A DNA stretch of 12,605 nucleotides, taken from assembly GCA_016200785.1 (NCBI GenBank), contig JACQED010000166.1, forward strand, positions 1 through 12,605, written 5' to 3'. Shown here one piece after another: positions 1 through 5,698 of this stretch. The first letter of the stretch is position 1. Every line of letters begins with the position of its first letter. The position numbers and the translations under genes are program-made. The notes under the pieces are model-generated. The model did no database searches. It saw nothing but the letters and a program-made list of their open reading frames with translations, and was not told the origin of the DNA. Source of the stretch: Chloroflexota bacterium (GTDB lineage Bacteria > Chloroflexota > Anaerolineae > Anaerolineales > JACQED01).

Positions 1-122
1 AGTCCATGTGCTTCGGAACGGTCGAATATCCCTGGGATGATCGTGTGGCAATGCGTGCGGCGCTGGCCGAGTATTTGGGCGTGGCCGGCCCGGCCATGCC
101 GAGGCTGCCGACCTCGCTTTGA
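1..122 (+). CDS. 3' end of an unrecognised gene (partial)
   Basis: An open frame enters from the left edge and stops at TGA 120-122. About 39 residues are visible, beginning SMCFGTVEYPWDD and ending PRLPTSL. The middle (roughly VAMRAALAEYLGV) looks like a C-terminal amphipathic helix, and the end is Pro/Leu-rich as in many protein tails. I do not recognise the family. Its stop codon overlaps the putative -35 box (TTGACC, 119-124) of the following glycosyltransferase gene, so the two are packed tightly. By position it may belong to the same glycan-synthesis cluster, but that is only inferred from the neighbours. Confidence 0.55.
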   Translation, partial: SMCFGTVEYPWDDRVAMRAALAEYLGVAGPAMPRLPTSL

Positions 123-147
123 CCGGCTATTCCCGCCGTGTTAGAAT
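119..147 (+). promoter_or_regulatory. sigma-70-like promoter for the glycosyltransferase gene
   Basis: TTGACC at 119-124 (5 of 6 matches to TTGACA), a 17-bp spacer, and TAGAAT at 142-147 (5 of 6 matches to TATAAT). The ATG at 155 lies 7 nt after the -10 box, where transcription would normally begin, so the mRNA would be leaderless or nearly so. No Shine-Dalgarno sequence precedes this ATG, which agrees. The call is by pattern only. Confidence 0.55.
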
Positions 148-154
148 CCCGGCC

Positions 155-1102
155 ATGCTCGACCTCGCCATCGTCATACTCAACTGGAACACGCGCGATC
201 TCCTGCGCGAGTGCCTGCGCTCTATCTTTGCCAGCGACGGCGATTTTTCTTTTCGCGTCTGCGTCATAGATAACGCCTCGACCGATGCCTCCGCCGAAAT
301 GGCGCTGGCCCAATTTCCGCAGGCGATGCTCATCAGAAACCCGGTGAACAGCGGGTATGCCGTCGGCAACAATCTCGGACTGCGGGCGTTCGGCTTCCAG
401 TCGTCAGTTGCCAGTCATCAGCCGCCAGTCGCTGGAAATCAATCGGCAATCGGCAATCCGCCATCAGCAATCCCGCGCTACGCGCTCCTCCTCAACCCGG
501 ACACCGTCCTCCCCCCCGCAGCACTCGCGGATATGCTGGCCTATATGGAGGCCCACCCGGAAGCCGGCGCGGCCGGGCCGAAACTTGTATTGCTCGACGG
601 GTCGCTCGATCTGGCCTGTCGCCGTAGTTTTCCCACGCCCGAAGTTTCTTTCTACCGTATGGTCGGCCTCTCGAAACTCCTGCCCAGCAGTCGGCGCTTT
701 GGGCGGTACAACATGACGTTTCTCGATCCCAACGTCGAAGCCGAAGTGGACTCGGTCGTCGGCGCGTTCATGCTGGTGCGCGGCGAAGCCATCCGGCAGG
801 TCGGTTTGCTCGACGAGCAATTCTTTATGTACGGCGAAGACCTCGATTGGGCGTTCCGCATCAAGCAGGCCGGCTGGAAGATTTACTACAACCCGGCCGT
901 AAGAGTCCAGCACGTCAAGCGCGCCGCGAGTCGACTGAGCACCAAAGCGCAAAACGAGTTCTATCGGGCGATGCTCCTATTCTTCGACAAACACTACCGA
1001 GCGCACACCCCGGGCTGGGTGAGCCTTCTGATCGCCGGCGGCATCCATCTTCAGTGGAGGCTGGCGTTGTTGAGGCAGAAAGCCTCGGGAGAGCCGGCGT
1101 GA
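155..1102 (+). CDS. GT2-family glycosyltransferase (WbbL-like)
   Basis: Predicted 315-aa cytoplasmic or membrane-associated enzyme that transfers a sugar from a nucleotide-sugar to a lipid-linked or glycan acceptor. It has the GT-A pattern of family 2: N-terminal beta strand with LNWN, VIDNASTD nucleotide-binding segment, GYAVGNNLG, then NPDT (about residues 114-117) as the DxD-equivalent metal site, SVVGAFMLVR, and YGEDLDWAFR with the likely catalytic acidic residues. This order matches rhamnosyltransferase-like WbbL proteins; the donor sugar cannot be told. ATG 155 is chosen over the in-frame TTG at 119 because that TTG lies in the -35 box and overlaps the upstream stop, while homology-like sequence begins at MLDLAIV. 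Oddity: residues 82-107, between GYAVGNNLGLR and LLLNPDT, are encoded by degenerate 7-nt repeats and have no counterpart in the usual family layout. The gene overlaps the next by 4 nt (GTGA). Confidence 0.85.
   Translation: MLDLAIVILNWNTRDLLRECLRSIFASDGDFSFRVCVIDNASTDASAEMALAQFPQAMLIRNPVNSGYAVGNNLGLRAFGFQSSVASHQPPVAGNQSAIGNPPSAIPRYALLLNPDTVLPPAALADMLAYMEAHPEAGAAGPKLVLLDGSLDLACRRSFPTPEVSFYRMVGLSKLLPSSRRFGRYNMTFLDPNVEAEVDSVVGAFMLVRGEAIRQVGLLDEQFFMYGEDLDWAFRIKQAGWKIYYNPAVRVQHVKRAASRLSTKAQNEFYRAMLLFFDKHYRAHTPGWVSLLIAGGIHLQWRLALLRQKASGEPA
398..474 (+). repeat. eleven degenerate 7-nt tandem repeats inside a coding gene
   Basis: Counting in sevens from 398, the first five units begin CAG (CAGTCGT, CAGTTGC and similar). 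After one divergent unit, the remaining five resemble CAATCGG, with CAATCGG itself repeated exactly at 433-446. The tract is read in-frame by the GT2 gene. Because three 7-nt units equal seven codons, it gives a 7-residue protein repeat of the form Q-[SP]-[SPA]-[VI]-[AG]. Such tracts are typically intergenic. Confidence 0.75.
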
Positions 1103-2511
1103 GACCGCGCAACTTCAAGAACACGTTCACCCTCGCGTTGGTCCTCGTTGACGCGGCGATGGTCGCGCTCGCCTTCTGGCTGGCCTACCAGTTGCGCGTC
1201 CTCATACCCGTCCCGACCGAGCCGGTGGACATCGCCCCTTTCACCGCTTACCTCGGCCTCCTGGTCGTGCAAGTCATCTCGGTGCTGATCGTCTTGTTCA
1301 TCTACAAGATGTACCATGTCTTGCGAGCGGCCTCCCGCGTCGATCAGTTCTACAGCATCTTTGCCGGCGTCTCGACTGGGTCGCTCCTGTCCGTTTCGGT
1401 TTCGGTCATCATTCTCAAAAACAGCCCCTTCGAGGTGGACTACCCTCGCGCCATGATTGCCTATTCGTGGGTATTGGCGATCCTGCTGATCACACTGGGG
1501 CGCGAGGCGCTGATCGGCGTCCGCGCGGCCGTGCAGGCGCGCGGACTGGGGCAAGATCGCGTTGTGATCGTCGGCACGGGCGAAATAGCCCAGATGGTTC
1601 TGCGAAAAATTCTGTGGTCACCTTATCTCGGTTACCGGGTCCTCGGCCTCGTCAATGGAACCGAGTCGCCGGCTAGTGTGCTCGACGTGCCGGTGATCGG
1701 CCAGGTGGACGATCTGCCGCGCCTGATCGACGAACAGGCCGTGGACGAGGTGATCATCGCCCTGCCGAACGCCAGCGACGAAGAAATGCTTCGCATCATC
1801 GGCCTGTGCCAGCGCGGCCGGGTCAACGTCAAGGTCTTCCCGAACGTATTTGAAATCATGGCCGGGCAGGTGACGATTGACGATCTCGGCGGCCTGCCAC
1901 TGCTCAACGTCCGCGACGTCGCCCTGCGCGGCTGGCGGCTCAGCCTCAAGCGGGCGGTGGACGTCGTCGGAAGCGCCGCCGGATTAATACTCTTCTCGCC
2001 GCTGATGATGCTCGCCGCTCTGCTGATCAAACTCGAGTCGCCCGGCCCCGTGTTCTTCGCGCAAGAGCGAATGGGGTTGGACGCCAAGCCGTTTACGATG
2101 ATCAAGTTTCGCTCGATGCGCAAGGACGCCGAGTCCAACGGCCCCGGCTGGACGGTGGCCGACGATCCGCGCCGCACGCGCCTGGGCGCCTTTCTGAGGA
2201 AGATCGACGTGGACGAACTGCCTCAGTTCATCAACATCCTCCTGGGCGATATGAGCCTCGTCGGCCCGCGACCGGAACAGCCGGCATTCGTCGAGCAGTT
2301 CCAGCGCATCGTGCCGCGCTACATGGAGCGCCATCGCGAGAAGGCCGGGATGACCGGCTGGGCGCAGGTCAACGGCCTGCGCGGCGACACCTCGATCCTC
2401 GAACGCACCAAGTACGATCTTTGGTACATCGAGAACTGGTCGCTTTGGCTCGATCTCAAGATCGTCGTGTGGACGCTGGTGCGCTGGGCCGGCTCGCGCA
2501 ACGATTTCTAG
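1099..2511 (+). CDS. polyprenyl-phosphate sugar-1-phosphate transferase (undecaprenyl-phosphate glycosylphosphotransferase)
   Basis: Predicted 470-aa inner-membrane enzyme that starts glycan synthesis by moving a sugar-1-phosphate from a UDP-sugar onto undecaprenyl phosphate (WbaP/WcaJ/bacterial sugar transferase family). Hydrophobic segments fill about residues 10-150. A Rossmann-like CoA-binding domain begins near 155 (VVIVGTGEIAQM). A membrane re-entrant helix begins near 284 (KRAVDVVGSAAG). The catalytic domain shows FRSMRKDAE, DVDELPQF (from about 370), GDMSLVGPRPE and KAGMTGWAQVNG, all family hallmarks. The length is normal for the full-length class. GTG 1099 is chosen because it overlaps the upstream TGA (GTGA), has GGGAGAG at 1087-1093 as ribosome-binding site, and precedes the first plausible membrane helix; the frame is open further upstream but only inside the GT2 gene. 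The overlap implies translational coupling with GT2, consistent with a polysaccharide operon. Confidence 0.92.
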   Translation: MRPRNFKNTFTLALVLVDAAMVALAFWLAYQLRVLIPVPTEPVDIAPFTAYLGLLVVQVISVLIVLFIYKMYHVLRAASRVDQFYSIFAGVSTGSLLSVSVSVIILKNSPFEVDYPRAMIAYSWVLAILLITLGREALIGVRAAVQARGLGQDRVVIVGTGEIAQMVLRKILWSPYLGYRVLGLVNGTESPASVLDVPVIGQVDDLPRLIDEQAVDEVIIALPNASDEEMLRIIGLCQRGRVNVKVFPNVFEIMAGQVTIDDLGGLPLLNVRDVALRGWRLSLKRAVDVVGSAAGLILFSPLMMLAALLIKLESPGPVFFAQERMGLDAKPFTMIKFRSMRKDAESNGPGWTVADDPRRTRLGAFLRKIDVDELPQFINILLGDMSLVGPRPEQPAFVEQFQRIVPRYMERHREKAGMTGWAQVNGLRGDTSILERTKYDLWYIENWSLWLDLKIVVWTLVRWAGSRNDF

Positions 2512-2520
2512 CGAAGAAGT

Positions 2521-2549
2521 TTGACATTCCATTGTCGCTATGGTATATT
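2521..2549 (+). promoter_or_regulatory. strong sigma-70-like promoter of the SAM riboswitch-metK unit
   Basis: TTGACA at 2521-2526 is a perfect -35 box. A 17-bp spacer follows, ending in an extended -10 TGG, then TATATT at 2544-2549 (5 of 6). Transcription would start near 2556, about 28 nt before the first helix of the riboswitch. This is the best promoter by consensus in the window. Confidence 0.8.
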
Positions 2550-2583
2550 GCCCGCCGACAACAGAATAGCCCCATCTCGGCAA

Positions 2584-2704
2584 CTCTTATCCAGAGAGGC
2601 GGAGGGACCGGCCCGATGAAGCCTCGACAACCTGTTGGGGCAATCCTTGTGATTGCCCTTCCCAAGGTGCCAACTCCGGCAGATGGATTTCTGGAAGATG
2701 AGAG
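2584..2704 (+). ncRNA. SAM-I riboswitch (S-box) aptamer
   Basis: The conserved S-box core is visible: AGAGAGGCGGAGGGAC near 2593, GATGAAGCC near 2625, and AAGGTGCCAACTCC near 2664, followed by the closing segment. Helix P1 pairs CTCTTATC (2584-2591) with GATGAGAG (2697-2704), with one G-U wobble. P3 is a perfect GGGGCAATC/GATTGCCC-type stem around 2637-2658. S-box elements bind S-adenosylmethionine and repress methionine and SAM biosynthesis genes; the location directly before metK fits exactly. Confidence 0.95.
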
Positions 2705-2753
2705 GGCGGCCTGAGTCGTTAGACTTTGCCCTTTCACGTTCCGAAGGGGCAAA
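2700..2753 (+). terminator. riboswitch expression platform: antiterminator versus terminator
   Basis: A hairpin pairs TTTGCCCTTTC (2725-2735) with GAAGGGGCAAA (2743-2753): 11 bp with one U-G wobble and a 7-nt loop. Its left arm (GCCCTTTC, 2728-2735) can instead pair with GAGAGGGC (2700-2707), which contains the 3' strand of riboswitch helix P1. SAM binding would stabilise P1, release the left arm and let the hairpin form. The following T-run is weak (TTGCTT), so the terminator may be inefficient or the hairpin may act differently; the AGGAGG site at 2770-2775 is outside it. Confidence 0.7.
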
Positions 2754-2784
2754 TTGCTTAACTCTACTCAGGAGGACCATCAAC

Positions 2785-4026
2785 ATGACTCTCACCTTCA
2801 TGACTTCGCCCAAGTTCCTCTTTACCTCCGAGTCGGTGACTGAGGGCCATCCCGACAAGATGTGCGATCAGATCAGCGACGCAGTGCTCGACGCGATTTA
2901 CGCGCAAGACCCCATGGCGCGCGTGGCGTGCGAGACGGCGGTGAAGACCGGCTTTGTTATGCTCCTGGGCGAAATTACCACGACTGCCTTCGTCAACATG
3001 GACGATCTCGTCCGCAAGGTGGTGAAGGAGATCGGCTTCGACGACGGCGCCAAAGGCTTCGACGGCAACACCTGCGGCGTGCAAGTCGCAATCGCCAGCC
3101 AGAGTCCCGATATCGCGCTGGGTGTTGATAGAGCGCTCGAGGCCAAAAGCGGCGAAATGACCGACGCGCAGATCGAAGCCATTGGCGCGGGCGATCAGGG
3201 CATGATGTTCGGCTTCGCCTGCAACGAGACCGACGTGCTCATGCCCATGCCCATTTACCTCGCGCACCGGCTGTCGCGCCGCCTCGCGACCGTCCGCAAA
3301 GACGGAACGCTCCCCTGGATCCGCCCGGACGGCAAGACCCAAGTCACCGTCGAATATTCCTATGGCAAGCCCCGGCGGGTTGATACCGTCCTTGTCAGCA
3401 CCCAGCACGCCCCCGAAATCAGCCAGGCGCAAATCCGCGCCGATGTGATCGAGCACGTCATCAAGCCCATCTTGCCGGCTCACCTCGTTGACGACAAAAT
3501 GAAAATCTACGTCAACCCCACCGGCCGATTCGTCGTCGGCGGGCCGATGGGCGATGCCGGCGTGACCGGCCGCAAGATCATCGCGGACACCTACGGCGGG
3601 ATGGGCCGCCACGGGGGCGGGGCGTTCAGCGGCAAGGACCCGACGAAGGTGGATCGCTCCGGGGCTTACGCCGCGCGTTGGGTGGCGAAGAACATCGTCG
3701 CCGCCGGCCTCGCCGAACGCTGCGAGATCCAGGTGGCTTACGCGATCGGCGTCGCCCGCCCCCTCAGCGTCAACGTCGAAACCTTCGGCACGGGTATCGT
3801 GCCGGACGAGCAAATCTCCGAATTGATTCAGGCTAACTTCGACCTGCGCCCCGGCGCGATCATCCGCGACCTGAACCTACGCCGCCCGATCTATCGCCCG
3901 ACGGCGGCCTACGGCCACTTTGGCCGCGACGACATTGACGCGCCGTGGGAGCGGACGAACAAAGTCGAGGCACTGCGCCGGGCGGCCAAGGTAACACTCC
4001 CGGTCCGCGAACTTCAGCCGGCGTGA
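2785..4026 (+). CDS. metK: S-adenosylmethionine synthetase (methionine adenosyltransferase)
   Basis: Predicted 413-aa cytosolic enzyme making SAM from methionine and ATP. Family motifs are plain: FTSESVTEGHPDK near the N-terminus (methionine/ATP site with catalytic His), the GAGDQGMMFGFA loop, a TYGG segment, and the P-loop-like GGGAFSGKDPTKVDRSGAY. It ends with the usual YGHFGR segment and DxPWE. The length is within the usual 380-420 aa range. ATG 2785 is chosen because AGGAGG at 2770-2775 is well spaced (9 nt); a second in-frame ATG at 2800 is possible. An in-frame extension upstream would run through the riboswitch and is not real. The gene is controlled by the SAM-I riboswitch, giving product feedback. 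No clear terminator follows, and a new -10-like box occurs 10 nt after its stop. Confidence 0.97.
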   Translation: MTLTFMTSPKFLFTSESVTEGHPDKMCDQISDAVLDAIYAQDPMARVACETAVKTGFVMLLGEITTTAFVNMDDLVRKVVKEIGFDDGAKGFDGNTCGVQVAIASQSPDIALGVDRALEAKSGEMTDAQIEAIGAGDQGMMFGFACNETDVLMPMPIYLAHRLSRRLATVRKDGTLPWIRPDGKTQVTVEYSYGKPRRVDTVLVSTQHAPEISQAQIRADVIEHVIKPILPAHLVDDKMKIYVNPTGRFVVGGPMGDAGVTGRKIIADTYGGMGRHGGGAFSGKDPTKVDRSGAYAARWVAKNIVAAGLAERCEIQVAYAIGVARPLSVNVETFGTGIVPDEQISELIQANFDLRPGAIIRDLNLRRPIYRPTAAYGHFGRDDIDAPWERTNKVEALRRAAKVTLPVRELQPA

Positions 4027-4041
4027 AATCTGAGGTATAAT
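4013..4041 (+). promoter_or_regulatory. promoter-like site after metK
   Basis: TATAAT at 4036-4041 is a perfect -10 box. The base 17 bp upstream starts TTCAGC (4013-4018), a poor -35 match (3 of 6). An ATG follows at 4049, 7 nt after the -10, the same geometry as at the GT2 gene. It could drive the phosphoesterase/ParB-like/kinase-like group separately from metK. Confidence 0.45.
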
Positions 4042-4048
4042 CTGCGCC

Positions 4049-4117
4049 ATGCTCGCGCCGCGCTTCCCGACCCCGAACCCGGTCCCGCCTGCCTGCCCGA
4101 CCAACTCGTCGGTCTAG
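4049..4117 (+). CDS. possible 22-codon leader ORF
   Basis: ATG 4049 opens a 22-codon frame ending at TAG 4115-4117. The product is Pro-rich (MLAPRFPTPNPVPPA... then CPTNSSV), with 6-7 prolines. The start lies exactly where a leaderless transcript from the TATAAT at 4036 would begin. It is followed by two hairpins and then the phosphoesterase start at 4195, so it has the layout of a leader peptide with translation-sensitive structure. There is no ribosome-binding site and no homology that I can claim; it may be chance in GC-rich DNA. Confidence 0.25.
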   Translation: MLAPRFPTPNPVPPACPTNSSV

Positions 4118-4139
4118 GTCCCGCGCGCTTGCCTCAGCC

Positions 4140-4190
4140 CGATTTGCAATCGCACTGGCTCCCAGACCATTCCGGGGGCCAGTCGTGTTT
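4140..4190 (+). promoter_or_regulatory. two tandem hairpins in the phosphoesterase leader
   Basis: A small stem CGATT/AATCG (4140-4144 with 4148-4152) is followed by a 10-bp stem: ACTGGCTCCC (4154-4163) with GGGGGCCAGT (4174-4183), one U-G wobble, 10-nt loop. CGTGTTTTACG follows, so the second stem resembles a weak intrinsic terminator. Its right arm also contains the only purine run upstream of ATG 4195. Either attenuation or translation control is possible. Confidence 0.4.
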
Positions 4191-4194
4191 TACG

Positions 4195-4842
4195 ATGAAG
4201 ATTCTCGCTTTGTCCGACGAGGTCGTAGACCATATCTATAGTCCGCAGATCAAGGTGAACTACGCGGACGTCGATCTGGTGTTGGGTTGTGGTGACCTGC
4301 CGTTCTTTTACCTCGAATACGTGGTTACGATGCTCAACGCGCCGCTGTACTTCGTGCCCGGCAATCACGATCGCGCCGCGCAATACATGAGCGACGGGCG
4401 AATCATTCACCACGCCGAGGGATGCATCAGCGCCGATCGCCGGGCGTTTCGCTTCGGCGACATACTGATCGCCGGCCTCGGCGGGAGTGTGCGCTACCGG
4501 CCTGACGGCGAGCACATGTACACCGAGACTGAAATGGCCGCGCGGGCCGCCAGCCTTGTCCCGCAGTTAGTGATAAATCGTATTCGCCGGGGTCGTTACC
4601 TCGACATCTTGATCGCACACTCGCCGCCGCGCGACATCCATGACGGGCAGGACGCCGCCCACACGGGCTTTCAGACATTCCGGCAATTCATGTCGGCTTT
4701 CCGGCCGCGCCTGCTCCTTCATGGTCATGCCCACGTCTATCGGCGCGATCTGGCGACCGAGACGCTCTTCGCCGCGACGCGCGTGATCAACGTGTATCCT
4801 TATCGAGTGATCGAATTCGAGCCGAGCGGTCATGCCCACTGA
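4195..4842 (+). CDS. calcineurin-like metallophosphoesterase, atypical motif I
   Basis: Predicted 215-aa soluble protein of the calcineurin-like phosphoesterase superfamily, which hydrolyses phospho-mono/diesters at a two-metal site. Visible motifs: GCGD (Asp34), GNHD (Asn57, His58), AHSPP (His142) and GHAH (177-180). Motif I, normally DxH, reads D8-E-V: the metal-ligand His is replaced by Val10, which may weaken one metal site or reflect a subgroup that uses another ligand. Substrate unknown. ATG 4195 is chosen because the beta strand MKILALSD begins there as in the family; the frame is open to a TTG at 4129 but that stretch crosses a hairpin and looks non-protein-like. No good ribosome-binding site is seen. 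The 3' end overlaps the ParB-like gene by 11 nt, suggesting coupled translation and a shared pathway. Confidence 0.85.
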   Translation: MKILALSDEVVDHIYSPQIKVNYADVDLVLGCGDLPFFYLEYVVTMLNAPLYFVPGNHDRAAQYMSDGRIIHHAEGCISADRRAFRFGDILIAGLGGSVRYRPDGEHMYTETEMAARAASLVPQLVINRIRRGRYLDILIAHSPPRDIHDGQDAAHTGFQTFRQFMSAFRPRLLLHGHAHVYRRDLATETLFAATRVINVYPYRVIEFEPSGHAH

Positions 4843-5698
4843 ACTTGACACCCGCACCATGGCCGACTTCAGCCGGGCGCGCGCCAAGGCGCTGTTCGGC
4901 GGAGTGCTGGCCTTCATCCGGGGCAGGCCGAATGACCTGCTTTCGTTCGACGCAGTGAAGGAGACACTGCGCATCGGCGGGCCGATCTATCGGGGTGTGC
5001 GGCCCGTGCCCATCGCGCAGATCGCCGGGAGTGTCAACCGTTACCGCGATTTCGATCGCGCTTTCCTGCCCACGCAGAGTCACACCGCCGATCGCTGGCG
5101 CAAGGTCAACCGCGCCTTCTACGAAGACGTGAACCTGCCCCCGGTTTTGCTCTACAAAGTCGGGGAGGCATACTTTGTCGTGGACGGCAACCATCGGGTC
5201 TCGGTCGCCAAAGAGCAGGGCGTGGAGTACATTGACGCCGAGGTACGCGAGTGCGCGGTCAAAGTGCCGCTCGCGCCCGACATTCAACCCGAAGACCTGA
5301 TCATCCTCGGTGAGCGCGTCGAGTTCCTCGACCGCACCGGCCTGGATCGCCTGCGGCGCGGCGCTCAGATCGAACTCACGATCCTCGGCGGCTACGACCG
5401 ATTGCTCGAGCACATCGCCGTCCACCGTTATTTCATGGGTCTCGATTTCAAGCGCGACATCGGCGAAGAAGAGGCCGTGACTCACTGGTACGATATGGTC
5501 TACTGTCCGATTGTCGGAGTGATTCGCGAAGCCGGCGTGCTGACCGATTTTCCGACCAAGACCGAAGGTGACCTTTATGTGTGGGTGATCGATCACCAGC
5601 ACTTCCTGGCACAACAGGGCGAGGAACTCTCTCCGCCCGCCGAAGCGGCGCAAGAGTTTCTGACCCGGCTCGAAGACGGCAGGCTGTACGATGCCTGA
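4832..5698 (+). CDS. ParB/sulfiredoxin-like domain protein of unknown function
   Basis: Predicted 288-aa soluble protein. Around residues 95-145 it has a ParB N-terminal/sulfiredoxin-like pattern: PPVLLYKVGEAYFVVDGNHR with the DGNHR signature (118-122) followed by VSVAKEQG. In relatives (ParB, sulfiredoxin, the archaeal serine kinase SerK) this fold binds a nucleotide and the corresponding motif sits at the phosphate site. The N-terminal 90 and C-terminal 140 residues are not recognised; the C-terminal part is rich in acidic and aromatic residues with no membrane segment or signal peptide. It is unlikely to be the chromosome-partitioning ParB because no helix-turn-helix is evident and no parA is present. 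It overlaps the phosphoesterase by 11 nt and the kinase-like gene by 8 nt, so the three genes are probably co-translated. Confidence 0.75.
   Translation: MPTELDTRTMADFSRARAKALFGGVLAFIRGRPNDLLSFDAVKETLRIGGPIYRGVRPVPIAQIAGSVNRYRDFDRAFLPTQSHTADRWRKVNRAFYEDVNLPPVLLYKVGEAYFVVDGNHRVSVAKEQGVEYIDAEVRECAVKVPLAPDIQPEDLIILGERVEFLDRTGLDRLRRGAQIELTILGGYDRLLEHIAVHRYFMGLDFKRDIGEEEAVTHWYDMVYCPIVGVIREAGVLTDFPTKTEGDLYVWVIDHQHFLAQQGEELSPPAEAAQEFLTRLEDGRLYDA

Noticed and set aside
398..474. Possible CRISPR array or tRNA-like repeats in the 7-nt tract
   Set aside because: Units are 7 nt, degenerate and without spacers; a CRISPR needs identical repeats of about 23-40 nt with unique spacers.
1072..1086. Small hairpin GAGGC/GCCTC before the sugar-phosphate transferase start
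   Set aside because: Only 5 bp inside coding sequence; common by chance at this GC content.
847..1098. Longer N-terminus for the sugar-phosphate transferase
   Set aside because: The extension lies wholly inside the glycosyltransferase gene, is Arg/Pro-rich and unlike the family; GTG 1099 has a ribosome-binding site and the usual GTGA overlap.
2764..3813. Long antisense frame opposite metK, and similar long minus-strand frames opposite proS, the amidinohydrolase and the AlkD-like gene
   Set aside because: They are mirror frames caused by GC-rich codon use; their translations are His/Asp/Arg-rich without motifs, and the + strand genes are clear.
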